A stretch of DNA of 64,000 nucleotides, from assembly GCA_045656145.1 (NCBI GenBank), contig JAZOQP010000037.1:1-64000 (forward strand), read 5' to 3'. The DNA is from SIG565 sp045656145. GTDB taxonomy: Bacteria; Bacillota; Clostridia; Oscillospirales; Acutalibacteraceae. The stretch's first letter is position 1. Each line of letters starts with the position of its first letter. Below the pieces are notes generated by a model that saw only the letters and a list, made by a program, of their open reading frames with translations, was not told the origin of the DNA and searched no databases. The position numbers and the translations under genes were made by a program. Of this stretch, positions 49,652-57,704 are shown piece by piece.

Positions 49652-51226
49652 TTATCTTGCAACCTCAATAAATGTATTTCCGGAAGCAGTATAGTGAGAA
49701 TTAATATAGCTCATATAATCATCTTTTAAGGTAAGACCACCCGCAATTTTAGCATTCTTCGGCTGAACAAACTGATTGTTATTCAAAATCATATTAGCCT
49801 TATTAAATTCAGGGGTAGAAATTCCTAAAACGCTTTTTCTTGAACGGTCAAAGATATTGTTTTCAATATAAAGAGGTTTAACATGGAGGTTGGTAAATTT
49901 ACCATTTTCATCCTGCTCGCCCTCGGCATCATATTTAAATACGGTGTAAACATTTTTATCAGGTCTATCAAGGCTTCCCCATCCCCAACCTGTATAACGG
50001 GTAATATTACCTCTTATATAAACATCGTTATATGTAAATGTACCATTGGGAGACTTCTTTTGCATTGCTACGCTTCGACAAGAGAATGCCTCGAAATCAT
50101 AGGTGTTAAATTCGCAGAGGTTATCCTCATAATGAATATTTGTATAGTTGGTTGCTCTTACCTGCTCGCTATCAGGGTTAACCGAAGTGGGTCCTTGGTG
50201 AGTTAAAGCGGCATCGAATGCCTGGAAGAAATAGTTATCGTGAATATTGATGTCCACTGCTACGCTCCAAAACTCAACGCAGTTGCCAAGCGATGTTGCT
50301 GCAGCGCCCCTATATAAATCTCTACCTCCGCAGTAACCCATTATACAGCCCTCAATTTCCATTCCGTAAACGGGGCCTAATGTGCCTAAGAAATGAACAC
50401 CTGTGTACATCATGCAAAGATTTTGAAGCTTTATATTCTTTAAAGCCTTGCCGTTACCTACCATAAGGCAATAGCCATCAACAATTTCAATATTGTGGAA
50501 AATTTCTCCCGGGTTACCATCCGGACTATAAATAGTTAAACGAGAGCCCAAGAAAACATTTAAAGCCTTTTTCTTAAGATTTGCTCTTGTCTGAACAGGG
50601 CGACCTATATATTCGCCGTTATTGAAGATAATATTGGAATAATCGCCTGTGATACCTGTGTATTCATAAATATCAGGGTCGCTTGTTGCTACCCATTCTC
50701 TTTCAAGACCATCTCTTGAACCATAAAGGCGTGGCTTAACGCCTTCTCCGTAAGCACCATAGGTAACACCTGAAACAAGGCCTATCTGACCGCGGAAAAT
50801 ATCTCCTCTGCGGAAAAGAACAGCATCGCCCTCTTTTATCTCAAAGCGGATTGCATCATAATCTTTTTTTGCGGTTTCGGGGGTTGTGCCATCAGCCTTA
50901 TTATCTCCCTCATTGGAGAGATAATAGGTTGTGCCTTCAACCTTCACATTATCGGGGTAATCCTCGATTTCCTTAAGCTTTGCATCTGCTTTTTTATCGA
51001 TTTCCAATATAACAGGGTCATCTGAAGTGATTTTAGCACCTGTTACGTTTCTGTAAAAGAGTCCCATAACAACAGGATTATTGGGATCCTTTTCGGTGAT
51101 ATATGTATCTTTATATACATACCCTTCTGCCTCAGGTTCCTTTACATCGGCAGGGGTTTTGCCACCACAGGCGGCAAGGGAAAAAATCATGCATAGGACA
51201 AGTAAAATGCTAATAATTCTTTTCAT
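49652..51226 (-). CDS. Right-handed beta-helix lipoprotein (first of tandem pair)
   Basis: The 524-residue paralogue of the downstream gene has lipobox LAAC (Cys20) and near-identical blocks: NPVVMGLFYRNVTGAKI, FNNGEYIGRPVQ, FLGTLGPVYGMEIEGC and DVYIRGNITRYTGWGWGSL. The two proteins differ mainly in the N-terminal linker and scattered residues, so a fairly recent duplication is likely. The start at 51226 (ATG, AGGAAGTG upstream) is preferred to a GTG three codons before. The pair is a two-gene operon with a terminator on each side. Confidence 0.8.
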   Translation of the reverse strand: MKRIISILLVLCMIFSLAACGGKTPADVKEPEAEGYVYKDTYITEKDPNNPVVMGLFYRNVTGAKITSDDPVILEIDKKADAKLKEIEDYPDNVKVEGTTYYLSNEGDNKADGTTPETAKKDYDAIRFEIKEGDAVLFRRGDIFRGQIGLVSGVTYGAYGEGVKPRLYGSRDGLEREWVATSDPDIYEYTGITGDYSNIIFNNGEYIGRPVQTRANLKKKALNVFLGSRLTIYSPDGNPGEIFHNIEIVDGYCLMVGNGKALKNIKLQNLCMMYTGVHFLGTLGPVYGMEIEGCIMGYCGGRDLYRGAAATSLGNCVEFWSVAVDINIHDNYFFQAFDAALTHQGPTSVNPDSEQVRATNYTNIHYEDNLCEFNTYDFEAFSCRSVAMQKKSPNGTFTYNDVYIRGNITRYTGWGWGSLDRPDKNVYTVFKYDAEGEQDENGKFTNLHVKPLYIENNIFDRSRKSVLGISTPEFNKANMILNNNQFVQPKNAKIAGGLTLKDDYMSYINSHYTASGNTFIEVAR

Positions 51227-51276
51227 AAAAAACACTTCCTTTTTTTGAATTTTAATTCAAGTGCATTTTAACATAT

Positions 51277-51311
51277 AAAAGCCATAAAATCAATAGATTT
51301 TATGGCTTTTT
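51277..51311. terminator. Terminator after D-lactate dehydrogenase
   Basis: AAAAGCCATAAAATC (51277-51291), loop AATA, GATTTTATGGCTTTT (51296-51310), with A/T runs both sides; separates the housekeeping run from the beta-helix pair. Confidence 0.9.
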
Positions 51312-51312
51312 G

Positions 51313-52287
51313 CTAAAATGATATTATATTTTCACATTTACCCGTTTTTAATATTTCAAAAATGTTTTTTGTTGTGGTTTCAGCGATGTTTTGAAGCGCC
51401 TCTTTGGTTAAAAATGCCTGGTGTGAAGTTACTATAACATTTGGCATACTAATAAGGCGCGCCAAGGTATCATCATCAACAATGTGTCCCGAAAAGTCTT
51501 CAAAAAAGAAATCTGATTCTTCTTCGTAAACATCTAAACAAGCTCCGCCGACCTTTCTTTCCTTAATACCTGCAAGAAGAGCTTCGGCATCGATTAAGGC
51601 TCCGCGAGAGGTGTTAAGAATCATAACACCCTTTTTCATCTTCTCAATAGATTCTTCATCTATTATATGATAGGTTTCACGGTTTAGCGGGCAATGAAGA
51701 GATATAATATCGCTTCTTTTAAAAATCTCATCAAGAGAAACATACTGAACATCTATTTCGCTGTTCGGATATTTATCATAGGCTATAACATTCATTTTAA
51801 AGCCTTTGCAAATATCGATGAACACCCTTCCAATTTTACCTGTTCCTATTACACCTACGGTTTTATTATATAAATCAAAACCCGTTAGTCCCGCAAGGCT
51901 GAAATTAAAATCCTTGGTTCTGATATATGCCTTATGCACCCTTCTTATAGAGGTTAAAAGCATTGCCATAGCATGCTCGGCAACGGCATAGGGAGAATAT
52001 GCGGGAACATGCACAACAGGAATTCTTCCCTTTAGCGCCTTAAAATCCACATTATTATAACCTGCGCAACGAAGAGCAATAACCTTAATATCCATACGGC
52101 AAAGTTCTTCTATTACTTCGGCAGATAAAGTATCATTTACAAAAACGCAAACTCCATCCGCTCCCTCGGCCAAACGCACGGTATCGATATTAAGCTTAGT
52201 TTCAAAAAATTTAAATTTTAAATCACTCTCTATGCTGTTAAAAGATTCTATATCATAACTTTTTGCATCAAAAAACGCTATCTTCAT
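51313..52287 (-). CDS. ldhA: D-lactate dehydrogenase (NAD-dependent, D-2-hydroxyacid family)
   Basis: The 324-residue enzyme reduces pyruvate to D-lactate. It shows the NAD-binding VGVIGTGKIGRVF loop, IISLHCPLN, and the catalytic trio: Arg in LNTSRGALID, Glu in CLDVYEEESDFFFED and His in VTSHQAFLT. The YEEE.D.FFED stretch is typical of LdhA-type enzymes rather than other 2-hydroxyacid dehydrogenases. Start: ATG at 52287 with GGTGGAGG. It is separated from the phosphoribosyltransferase gene by a hairpin. It gives a fermentative NADH sink. Confidence 0.9.
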   Translation of the reverse strand: MKIAFFDAKSYDIESFNSIESDLKFKFFETKLNIDTVRLAEGADGVCVFVNDTLSAEVIEELCRMDIKVIALRCAGYNNVDFKALKGRIPVVHVPAYSPYAVAEHAMAMLLTSIRRVHKAYIRTKDFNFSLAGLTGFDLYNKTVGVIGTGKIGRVFIDICKGFKMNVIAYDKYPNSEIDVQYVSLDEIFKRSDIISLHCPLNRETYHIIDEESIEKMKKGVMILNTSRGALIDAEALLAGIKERKVGGACLDVYEEESDFFFEDFSGHIVDDDTLARLISMPNVIVTSHQAFLTKEALQNIAETTTKNIFEILKTGKCENIISF

Positions 52288-52317
52288 AAAATCGCCTCCA
52301 CCTTTAATATGTGTAAA

Positions 52318-52345
52318 AAATGCCGAGATTTTCACTCGGCATTTT
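52318..52345 (-). terminator. Hairpin between the phosphoribosyltransferase gene and ldhA
   Basis: AAATGCCGAG (52318-52327) pairs with CTCGGCATTT (52335-52344). On the minus strand it is followed by TTTTTTACAC, only about 30 bases before the ldhA start, so ldhA needs either read-through or a promoter overlapping this hairpin. Confidence 0.8.
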
Positions 52346-52348
52346 AAT

Positions 52349-52888
52349 TTATTTAAAAAATAGTGGTAACGGCTCTAAGAAAATAATGTCTTTTCTATTT
52401 GCAGCATCACCTTCGGCTAAAACTGCCGCGGTAGCAACCTCTATACCGCCTGCCGCTTCTACTAATTTTCTAACCGCAATAAGCGATTCGCCCGTGCTTA
52501 TAACATCATCAACAATAAGCACCCTTTTACCCTTAATTAATGCGGCTTCATCGGAGCCTAAATAAAGGGTTTGAACGCGGTCTGTAGTGATTGAGCGAAC
52601 CTCAACCTTTACAGGATCTCCCAAATAAACCTTCTTGCCCTTTCTTGCCACAATATAGGGTTTACCCGATTGTCTTGACATTTCATAAGCCAAAGGAATG
52701 CTTTTAGCCTCGGGAGTTAAAATAAAATCGAATTCGGGCACCTTTTTAAGAAGTTCTTCTGATGCCGCAATCGTTACTTCGGTATCTCCAAAAAGAATAA
52801 ATGCAGCAATATCAAGATTTTCATTAACTGCAAAACGCTTTAATTTTCTGTCTTTCCCTGCGATTGTAATATCATAAAATTCTGACAT
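52349..52888 (-). CDS. Type I phosphoribosyltransferase, adenine/xanthine PRT-like
   Basis: The 179-residue protein has the PRPP-binding motif VLIVDDVISTGES, an upstream FDFILTPEAKSIPLAYEMSR and YIVARKGKKVYLGDP hood-type segment, as in Apt/Xpt-like enzymes. The PEAK/'SIPLA' segment replaces the usual apt 'EARGF', so base specificity is uncertain. It salvages a purine base by adding ribose-5-phosphate from PRPP. GAGGG precedes the ATG. It is 20 bp downstream of the HIT gene. Confidence 0.85.
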   Translation of the reverse strand: MSEFYDITIAGKDRKLKRFAVNENLDIAAFILFGDTEVTIAASEELLKKVPEFDFILTPEAKSIPLAYEMSRQSGKPYIVARKGKKVYLGDPVKVEVRSITTDRVQTLYLGSDEAALIKGKRVLIVDDVISTGESLIAVRKLVEAAGGIEVATAAVLAEGDAANRKDIIFLEPLPLFFK

Positions 52889-52908
52889 ATTATTACCCTC
52901 TTTCTTTT

Positions 52909-53250
52909 TTAACCGGGAGGCCAGGCAAGATTTCTTCTGGCGAGCAAATGGAAATGAATATGGCCAACGGTTTGGCCTCCATCCTCTCCGCAGTTATTCA
53001 CAACGCGAAAACCTTTTTCCAAATTTTCTTGCTCTGCAATTTTGGCAACCGCCTCAAAAACCTTGGCTATTAAAAAGCTGTTCTTTTCGTTTATTTCTTT
53101 TGCCGATGCAATATGCTCTTTAGGAATTATTACCGCATGGAAAGGAGCCTGCGGAGCAATATCTAAAAAAGCATAAATAAATTCATCTTCATAAACCTTT
53201 TGGCTTGGAATATCTCCTGCCGCTATTTTACAAAATAAGCAGTCGTTCAT
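52909..53250 (-). CDS. HIT-family (HINT-like) nucleotide-binding protein
   Basis: The 113-residue protein has CLFCKIAAGDIPS with the structural Cys pair, FLDIAPQAPFHAVIIPKEHI, and the histidine triad GHIHFHLLARR followed by the C-terminal WPPG. HINT-type members hydrolyse adenosine phosphoramidates and lysyl-AMP-type adducts. It starts 1-2 bp after the alaS stop codon, with its ribosome site AGGAAA inside alaS, so it is expressed with the alanyl-tRNA synthetase. Confidence 0.93.
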   Translation of the reverse strand: MNDCLFCKIAAGDIPSQKVYEDEFIYAFLDIAPQAPFHAVIIPKEHIASAKEINEKNSFLIAKVFEAVAKIAEQENLEKGFRVVNNCGEDGGQTVGHIHFHLLARRNLAWPPG

Positions 53251-53251
53251 A

Positions 53252-55879
53252 TTATTTTCCTACCTTTTCATTAAGGATGGTTTTCACAATGCTTAATGCT
53301 TCTTCGGTTTTATTAGCATCCTTACCGCCGGCCATAGCAATATCGGGGCGTCCTCCGCCGTTACCGCCTGTAACCTTAGCAACAGCCGATACTATTTCGC
53401 CTGCCTTAACACCCTTTGCTACAGCATTTTTGCCTGCAGCTGCACAGAATGTGAGCTTATCACCTGCTTTTGCCGCTAAAACGATAACTGCATTTTCATT
53501 ATCATTCTTAACCTTTTCGCAAATAGAACGAATTTCATCCGCTGCGGAATTTTCAAGCGCTGCGGTTGTGAGTTCAAGTCCACCGATTTCCTCGGCATTT
53601 TTAAGAATTTCATCAAGTTTCATAAAGGCAAGGCGGCTTTCAAGAGTTTCCAAAGCCTTTTCCTTTTCCTTAAGGTCATTCATCACTACTGCGGCGCGCT
53701 TAGCAATATCATTAGCATTGGCAACCTTTAGTGTGGCAGCAGTTTCATTGATTAAATCTTGCTTTTCATAAATGTAATCCAAGATATTTGCGCCTGTTAC
53801 CGCTTCAATTCTGCGAACACCTGCGGCAACACTTGATTCGCTCACAATTTTAAATGCTCCGATTTCGCCTGTGTTACCAACATGGGTACCACCGCAGAAT
53901 TCAACCGATTCATTCTCAATCTTAACAACGCGAACTGTCTCGCCATATTTTTCGCCGAAAAGTGCCATAGCGCCAAGTTTTTTGGCTTCAGCAAGCGGCA
54001 TTTCGCGGTTATCAACAACTAAAGCGGAAAGAATAACCTCATTTACAATTTTCTCAACCTTTTGGATTTCCTCTAAGCTAAGTCCTGAGAAATGAGTGAA
54101 GTCAAAGCGGGTAACCTTTTCATTTACCATGCTTCCTGCCTGCTCAACATGGGTGCCGAGCACCTTGCGAAGAGCCGCCTGAAGAAGATGGGCTGCGGTG
54201 TGTGAACGCTTTATTGCCTTGCGGCGAGCAATGTTAATTTCGGCATTTGCCTTTGAATTAACCGAAACGCTTCCCTTTTCTACCTTACCATAATGTAAAA
54301 ATAAATTATCGGCAGTTTTCTTGGTATCAACAACGTTTATTTCAAAATCTTCGCCGATTATCTTACCACTATCTCCAACCTGACCGCCGCTTTCGGCATA
54401 GAAAGGAGTTTTATTTAAAACGATAATTACATTCTCGTTTTCGGTAGCTACCGCTTTATGCTCATTATCGCTAACAATATCGAGAATTTCTGCTTTACAG
54501 GTGTAATCCGTATAGCCTACAAACTCAGTAGCGCCAATTCCCTCAAAGGCAATGCCATCACTCTTCCAACTTTCAGCATCAGCAGCCTTTCTTCCCTTAC
54601 GAGCCTTTTCTCTTTGCTCTTGCATAAGTTCATTAAATCTATCCTCATCAAGAGTCATATTATTTTCATTTAAAATATCTTTGGTTAAATCAAGCGGGAA
54701 GCCATAGGTATCATAAAGTTTGAATGCATCCTCGCCCGATAGAGAGCCACCCTCTTTAGTGAGTGAAGAAAGAATGGCTAAGCCTTGGTCAATGGTCTTA
54801 GAGAAGGCAGCCTCTTCGAAGGAAATAACCTTTTTAATAAGCTCTTCCTTTTCAACAAGTTCAGGATAACCCGCCTTATTTTGCTCAATAACTGTATCAA
54901 CGAGAATGCTTAAAAATGCACCCTCAATGCCGATTAACTTTCCGTGTCTTGCGGCTCTGCGGATAAGACGACGAAGAACATAACCTCTGCCCTCATTTGA
55001 AGGAATAATGCCATCGCTAATCATAAATGTTGATGCTCTTGCGTGGTCGGTTATAGCGCGGATGGAAATATCGGTATTCTTATCATTACCATAGGTTTTA
55101 CCCGATAATTCGCAAACCTTTGCAAGAATGTTTTTAACGGTATCAACCTCGAACATATTATCAACATCCTGCATAACGCAAGCAAGACGCTCAAGTCCCA
55201 TACCTGTATCAATATTTTTATGCTCAAGCTCGGTATAGGTGCCATCGCCCATATTGTTAAACTGAGAGAAAACATTGTTCCAGATTTCCATATATCTATC
55301 GCAATCACAACCGGGTTTACAATCAGCGCTTCCGCAACCGTATTTTTCGCCGCGGTCGAAATAAATTTCACTGCAAGGACCGCAAGGACCTGTTCCATGC
55401 TCCCAGAAGTTATCTGCCTTGCCAAGCTTTACAATGTGTTCCTCTTTAACGCCGATTTTATCGCGCCAAATAGCATAGGCCTCATCATCCTCTTCATAAA
55501 CCGATGGCCATAAAAGGTCTGCCGGAATTTCTAATTCCTTTGTTAAAAATTCCCAAGCCCACTCTATTGCCTGCTCTTTGAAATAATCTCCAAAAGAGAA
55601 GTTGCCGAGCATTTCAAAATATGTGCCATGGCGAGCAGTGTGGCCAACACGCTCAAGGTCAGGCGTACGGATACATTTTTGACAGGTTGTAACCCTATTT
55701 TTTGGTGGCACAACCTCGCCTGTGAAATATTTTTTCATAGGCGCCATACCTGAGTTTATAAGCAAAAGAGATTTATCTCCTTGAGGCACAAGGGAAAAAC
55801 TGCCTAAACGCAAATGCCCTTTAGATTCAAAGAAGGATAAATATTTCTCTCTTAAATCGTTTAAAGAAGTCCACTTCAT
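53252..55879 (-). CDS. alaS: Alanyl-tRNA synthetase
   Basis: The 875-residue class II synthetase has LREKYLSFFESKGH, the motif 1 SLVPQGDKSLLLINSGMAPMK, motif 2 CIRTPDLERVGHTARHGTYFEMLGNFSFGDYF, and GRGYVLRRLIRRAARHG. It has the editing-domain zinc sites HTAAHLL and CGGTHVGNTGEIG, and a C-terminal DHHA1 domain ending GGGRPDIAMAGGKD. Length is standard. I chose the ATG at 55879 (AAAGGTGA upstream), not the start 7 codons earlier. The 78-bp gap to engB is too short for a T-box. It heads an alaS-HIT-phosphoribosyltransferase group. Confidence 0.97.
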   Translation of the reverse strand: MKWTSLNDLREKYLSFFESKGHLRLGSFSLVPQGDKSLLLINSGMAPMKKYFTGEVVPPKNRVTTCQKCIRTPDLERVGHTARHGTYFEMLGNFSFGDYFKEQAIEWAWEFLTKELEIPADLLWPSVYEEDDEAYAIWRDKIGVKEEHIVKLGKADNFWEHGTGPCGPCSEIYFDRGEKYGCGSADCKPGCDCDRYMEIWNNVFSQFNNMGDGTYTELEHKNIDTGMGLERLACVMQDVDNMFEVDTVKNILAKVCELSGKTYGNDKNTDISIRAITDHARASTFMISDGIIPSNEGRGYVLRRLIRRAARHGKLIGIEGAFLSILVDTVIEQNKAGYPELVEKEELIKKVISFEEAAFSKTIDQGLAILSSLTKEGGSLSGEDAFKLYDTYGFPLDLTKDILNENNMTLDEDRFNELMQEQREKARKGRKAADAESWKSDGIAFEGIGATEFVGYTDYTCKAEILDIVSDNEHKAVATENENVIIVLNKTPFYAESGGQVGDSGKIIGEDFEINVVDTKKTADNLFLHYGKVEKGSVSVNSKANAEINIARRKAIKRSHTAAHLLQAALRKVLGTHVEQAGSMVNEKVTRFDFTHFSGLSLEEIQKVEKIVNEVILSALVVDNREMPLAEAKKLGAMALFGEKYGETVRVVKIENESVEFCGGTHVGNTGEIGAFKIVSESSVAAGVRRIEAVTGANILDYIYEKQDLINETAATLKVANANDIAKRAAVVMNDLKEKEKALETLESRLAFMKLDEILKNAEEIGGLELTTAALENSAADEIRSICEKVKNDNENAVIVLAAKAGDKLTFCAAAGKNAVAKGVKAGEIVSAVAKVTGGNGGGRPDIAMAGGKDANKTEEALSIVKTILNEKVGK

Positions 55880-55957
55880 TTTTATCACCTTTGCAATCAA
55901 AATTAAATACCAAATAATTATATTACCAAATTAAAAATTTGTCAAATAACCCAAAGG

Positions 55958-56542
55958 TTATATAGATTCCTCAATTATCTGCCTTAACCTGTCCACACCT
56001 ACGCCGCTAAGCGCCGATACGGGCAAAATCTCGGTATTTTCAGGAATAATTCCTTTGAGTTCTTCCCTTATACCGCAAAACCTTTCATTAAACTCGGTTT
56101 TGTTGAGTTTATCACATTTTGTGAGCACCACCATATAAGGAATTTTGAAATGATTTAAAAATTCAAGCATTGATAAATCAAATTCGCCAACCTTATGGCG
56201 CATATCTATAAGCTGAAAAACCATCGGGATATTGCGATGCGTTCTAAAATACCCCTCCATAAGCGTTGCCCAACGCTCTTTTTCGCGATAATCAACCTTT
56301 GCATATCCATAACCCGGAAGGTCAACAACCCTTACCAAATCAAGTTTATAAAAATTAATTGTAACCGTTTTGCCGGGTTTTCCGCTAACCCTTGCCAAAG
56401 CTTTTCGGCCAAGAGTTTTATTAATAAGCGAAGATTTACCAACATTCGATTTGCCTGCAAAACAAATTTCAGGCAAAGAAGATTCCGGCAACTGTTCCGG
56501 CAAGCCATAAGCCGCCTCAAATACGGCACTGTTAAAATTCAT
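55958..56542 (-). CDS. engB: Ribosome-biogenesis GTPase YsxC/EngB
   Basis: The 194-residue GTPase helps late assembly of the 50S ribosomal subunit. G1 is FAGKSNVGKSSL, G3 VVDLPGYGYAKV, G4 VLTKCDKL, and G5 PVSALSGVGVD. The N-terminal AVFEAAYGLPEQLPESSLPEICFAG lead is typical. The start ATG is 1 bp after the stop of the DUF4886-like gene. In many Bacillota it follows lon directly; here the lipoprotein gene separates the two. Confidence 0.96.
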   Translation of the reverse strand: MNFNSAVFEAAYGLPEQLPESSLPEICFAGKSNVGKSSLINKTLGRKALARVSGKPGKTVTINFYKLDLVRVVDLPGYGYAKVDYREKERWATLMEGYFRTHRNIPMVFQLIDMRHKVGEFDLSMLEFLNHFKIPYMVVLTKCDKLNKTEFNERFCGIREELKGIIPENTEILPVSALSGVGVDRLRQIIEESI

Positions 56543-56543
56543 A

Positions 56544-57692
56544 TTATTTCTCCATTACAACTTTGTAAGCTATTTCAGCAAGTTTTTCTCTATCGGTTAC
56601 CGATACTCCCGCACCCGAAAAAGTGTTCTGGCGGATATCTATTTCATCCTTATACATAAACTGCGCCCAAACACAAGCTGCAAGATATTTTCCCTTCTCT
56701 GATAAATGGCTTACCTCGTCGGCATATAAGGATGTTCTTTTGCCATAATCATTGCTGAAATCTCCGCTCTCTTTGGCAATTTGGATAGCCTCGCCAACGG
56801 CAACTATCGGAACACCGCCTATGCGTTTTGCAGCCTCATTAAAGCACTCTTCAACCTTTGTGAACTGATCTCTTCCAATATTCTTTGCAGGATATGCTCC
56901 AAGATTTCTTCTCCAGCAAAGCGACCATGTTTGATGAATCATAAACTGAGCCTGAGGCTGATGCTTTTTAACGATTTCCCAAAGCGGCACCAACTTTTCA
57001 TAGGTGCTGATATCATCCATTTTTACCGAATGTCCTTGGAAGGTTATGTAATCATATTTATCCCCCTCCAACACCGATTTTGATGTTACGGACTCGGTTG
57101 TCATCTGATAACCGTTTTTATACACCTGAAAAACAGCCTCATCATTTTTATAGAAATTATAATGCTCTTCCAAAGTGCAACCCGGATAATGAAGAACCGT
57201 GATTTCGAGATTTCCGCCAAAGTCCGCCACCATTTGAGAAACATATTGAGCCGAATTGAGTGCAAAGCTATGGCCTATCATTAAAACCTTTTTAAGCTCT
57301 TTATTTTGTATCATTTTCTTCTCGTTAGTTACGCTATTATCAGGTTGGCTGGACTCACTTGAAGTATCCGCAGGTTCACTTGGAGTGTCCGCAGGCTCAC
57401 TTGGAGTGTCCGTAGGTTCACTTGGAGTATCTGCAGGTTCACTCGGAGTATCTGTAGACTCGCCGGGAGTCTTATCAGGCTCACTTGGAGTTTCTACCTG
57501 CTCATTCGGAGTATCCGTAGGCTCACTTGAAGCATTTGTAGAATTTTCTTCGGCATTGTTTTCCTCATTAACATTAAGACCCTGCGAAGTTTCATTTTGC
57601 GGTGCAGTTTCTTGGCTTGTGCCACAACCAACTGCAACACCCATAACAAGACAAACCGCAAGAAGCAATGAAATAATCTTTTTGAAATTCAT
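56544..57692 (-). CDS. Lipoprotein with Pro/Ser/Glu/Thr repeat stalk and SGNH (DUF4886-like) domain
   Basis: The 382-residue protein has lipobox AVGC (Cys23) and an acidic linker. A stalk of about ten nine-to-six-residue units (T-P-S-E-P-A-D) spans about residues 50-120. From about 125 a DUF4886-like SGNH hydrolase domain follows: KKVLMIGHSFALNSAQYV with nucleophile Ser, TVLHYPGCTLEEHY, DYITFQGHSV, FMIHQTWS and a C-terminal DEVSHLSEKGKYLAACVW with Asp/His. It may deacylate cell-wall or dietary glycans at the surface. AAAGGAG precedes the ATG. It is inserted between lon and engB. Confidence 0.8.
   Translation of the reverse strand: MNFKKIISLLLAVCLVMGVAVGCGTSQETAPQNETSQGLNVNEENNAEENSTNASSEPTDTPNEQVETPSEPDKTPGESTDTPSEPADTPSEPTDTPSEPADTPSEPADTSSESSQPDNSVTNEKKMIQNKELKKVLMIGHSFALNSAQYVSQMVADFGGNLEITVLHYPGCTLEEHYNFYKNDEAVFQVYKNGYQMTTESVTSKSVLEGDKYDYITFQGHSVKMDDISTYEKLVPLWEIVKKHQPQAQFMIHQTWSLCWRRNLGAYPAKNIGRDQFTKVEECFNEAAKRIGGVPIVAVGEAIQIAKESGDFSNDYGKRTSLYADEVSHLSEKGKYLAACVWAQFMYKDEIDIRQNTFSGAGVSVTDREKLAEIAYKVVMEK
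57350..57535. repeat. Tandem 30-bp repeats encoding the PSEP stalk
   Basis: About six near-copies of a 30-base unit (plus-strand CTTGGAGTGTCCGCAGGTTCA-like; shorter form 'ACTTGGAGT') encode TPSEP-A/T-D repeats. Codon differences between units show some age, but copy number could vary between strains. Confidence 0.85.
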
Positions 57693-57704
57693 AAATTTTC
57701 TCCT

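Noticed and set aside
57350..57535. CRISPR array at the PSEP repeats
   Set aside because: Units are in frame, adjacent without unique spacers, and encode a repetitive stalk of a lipoprotein.
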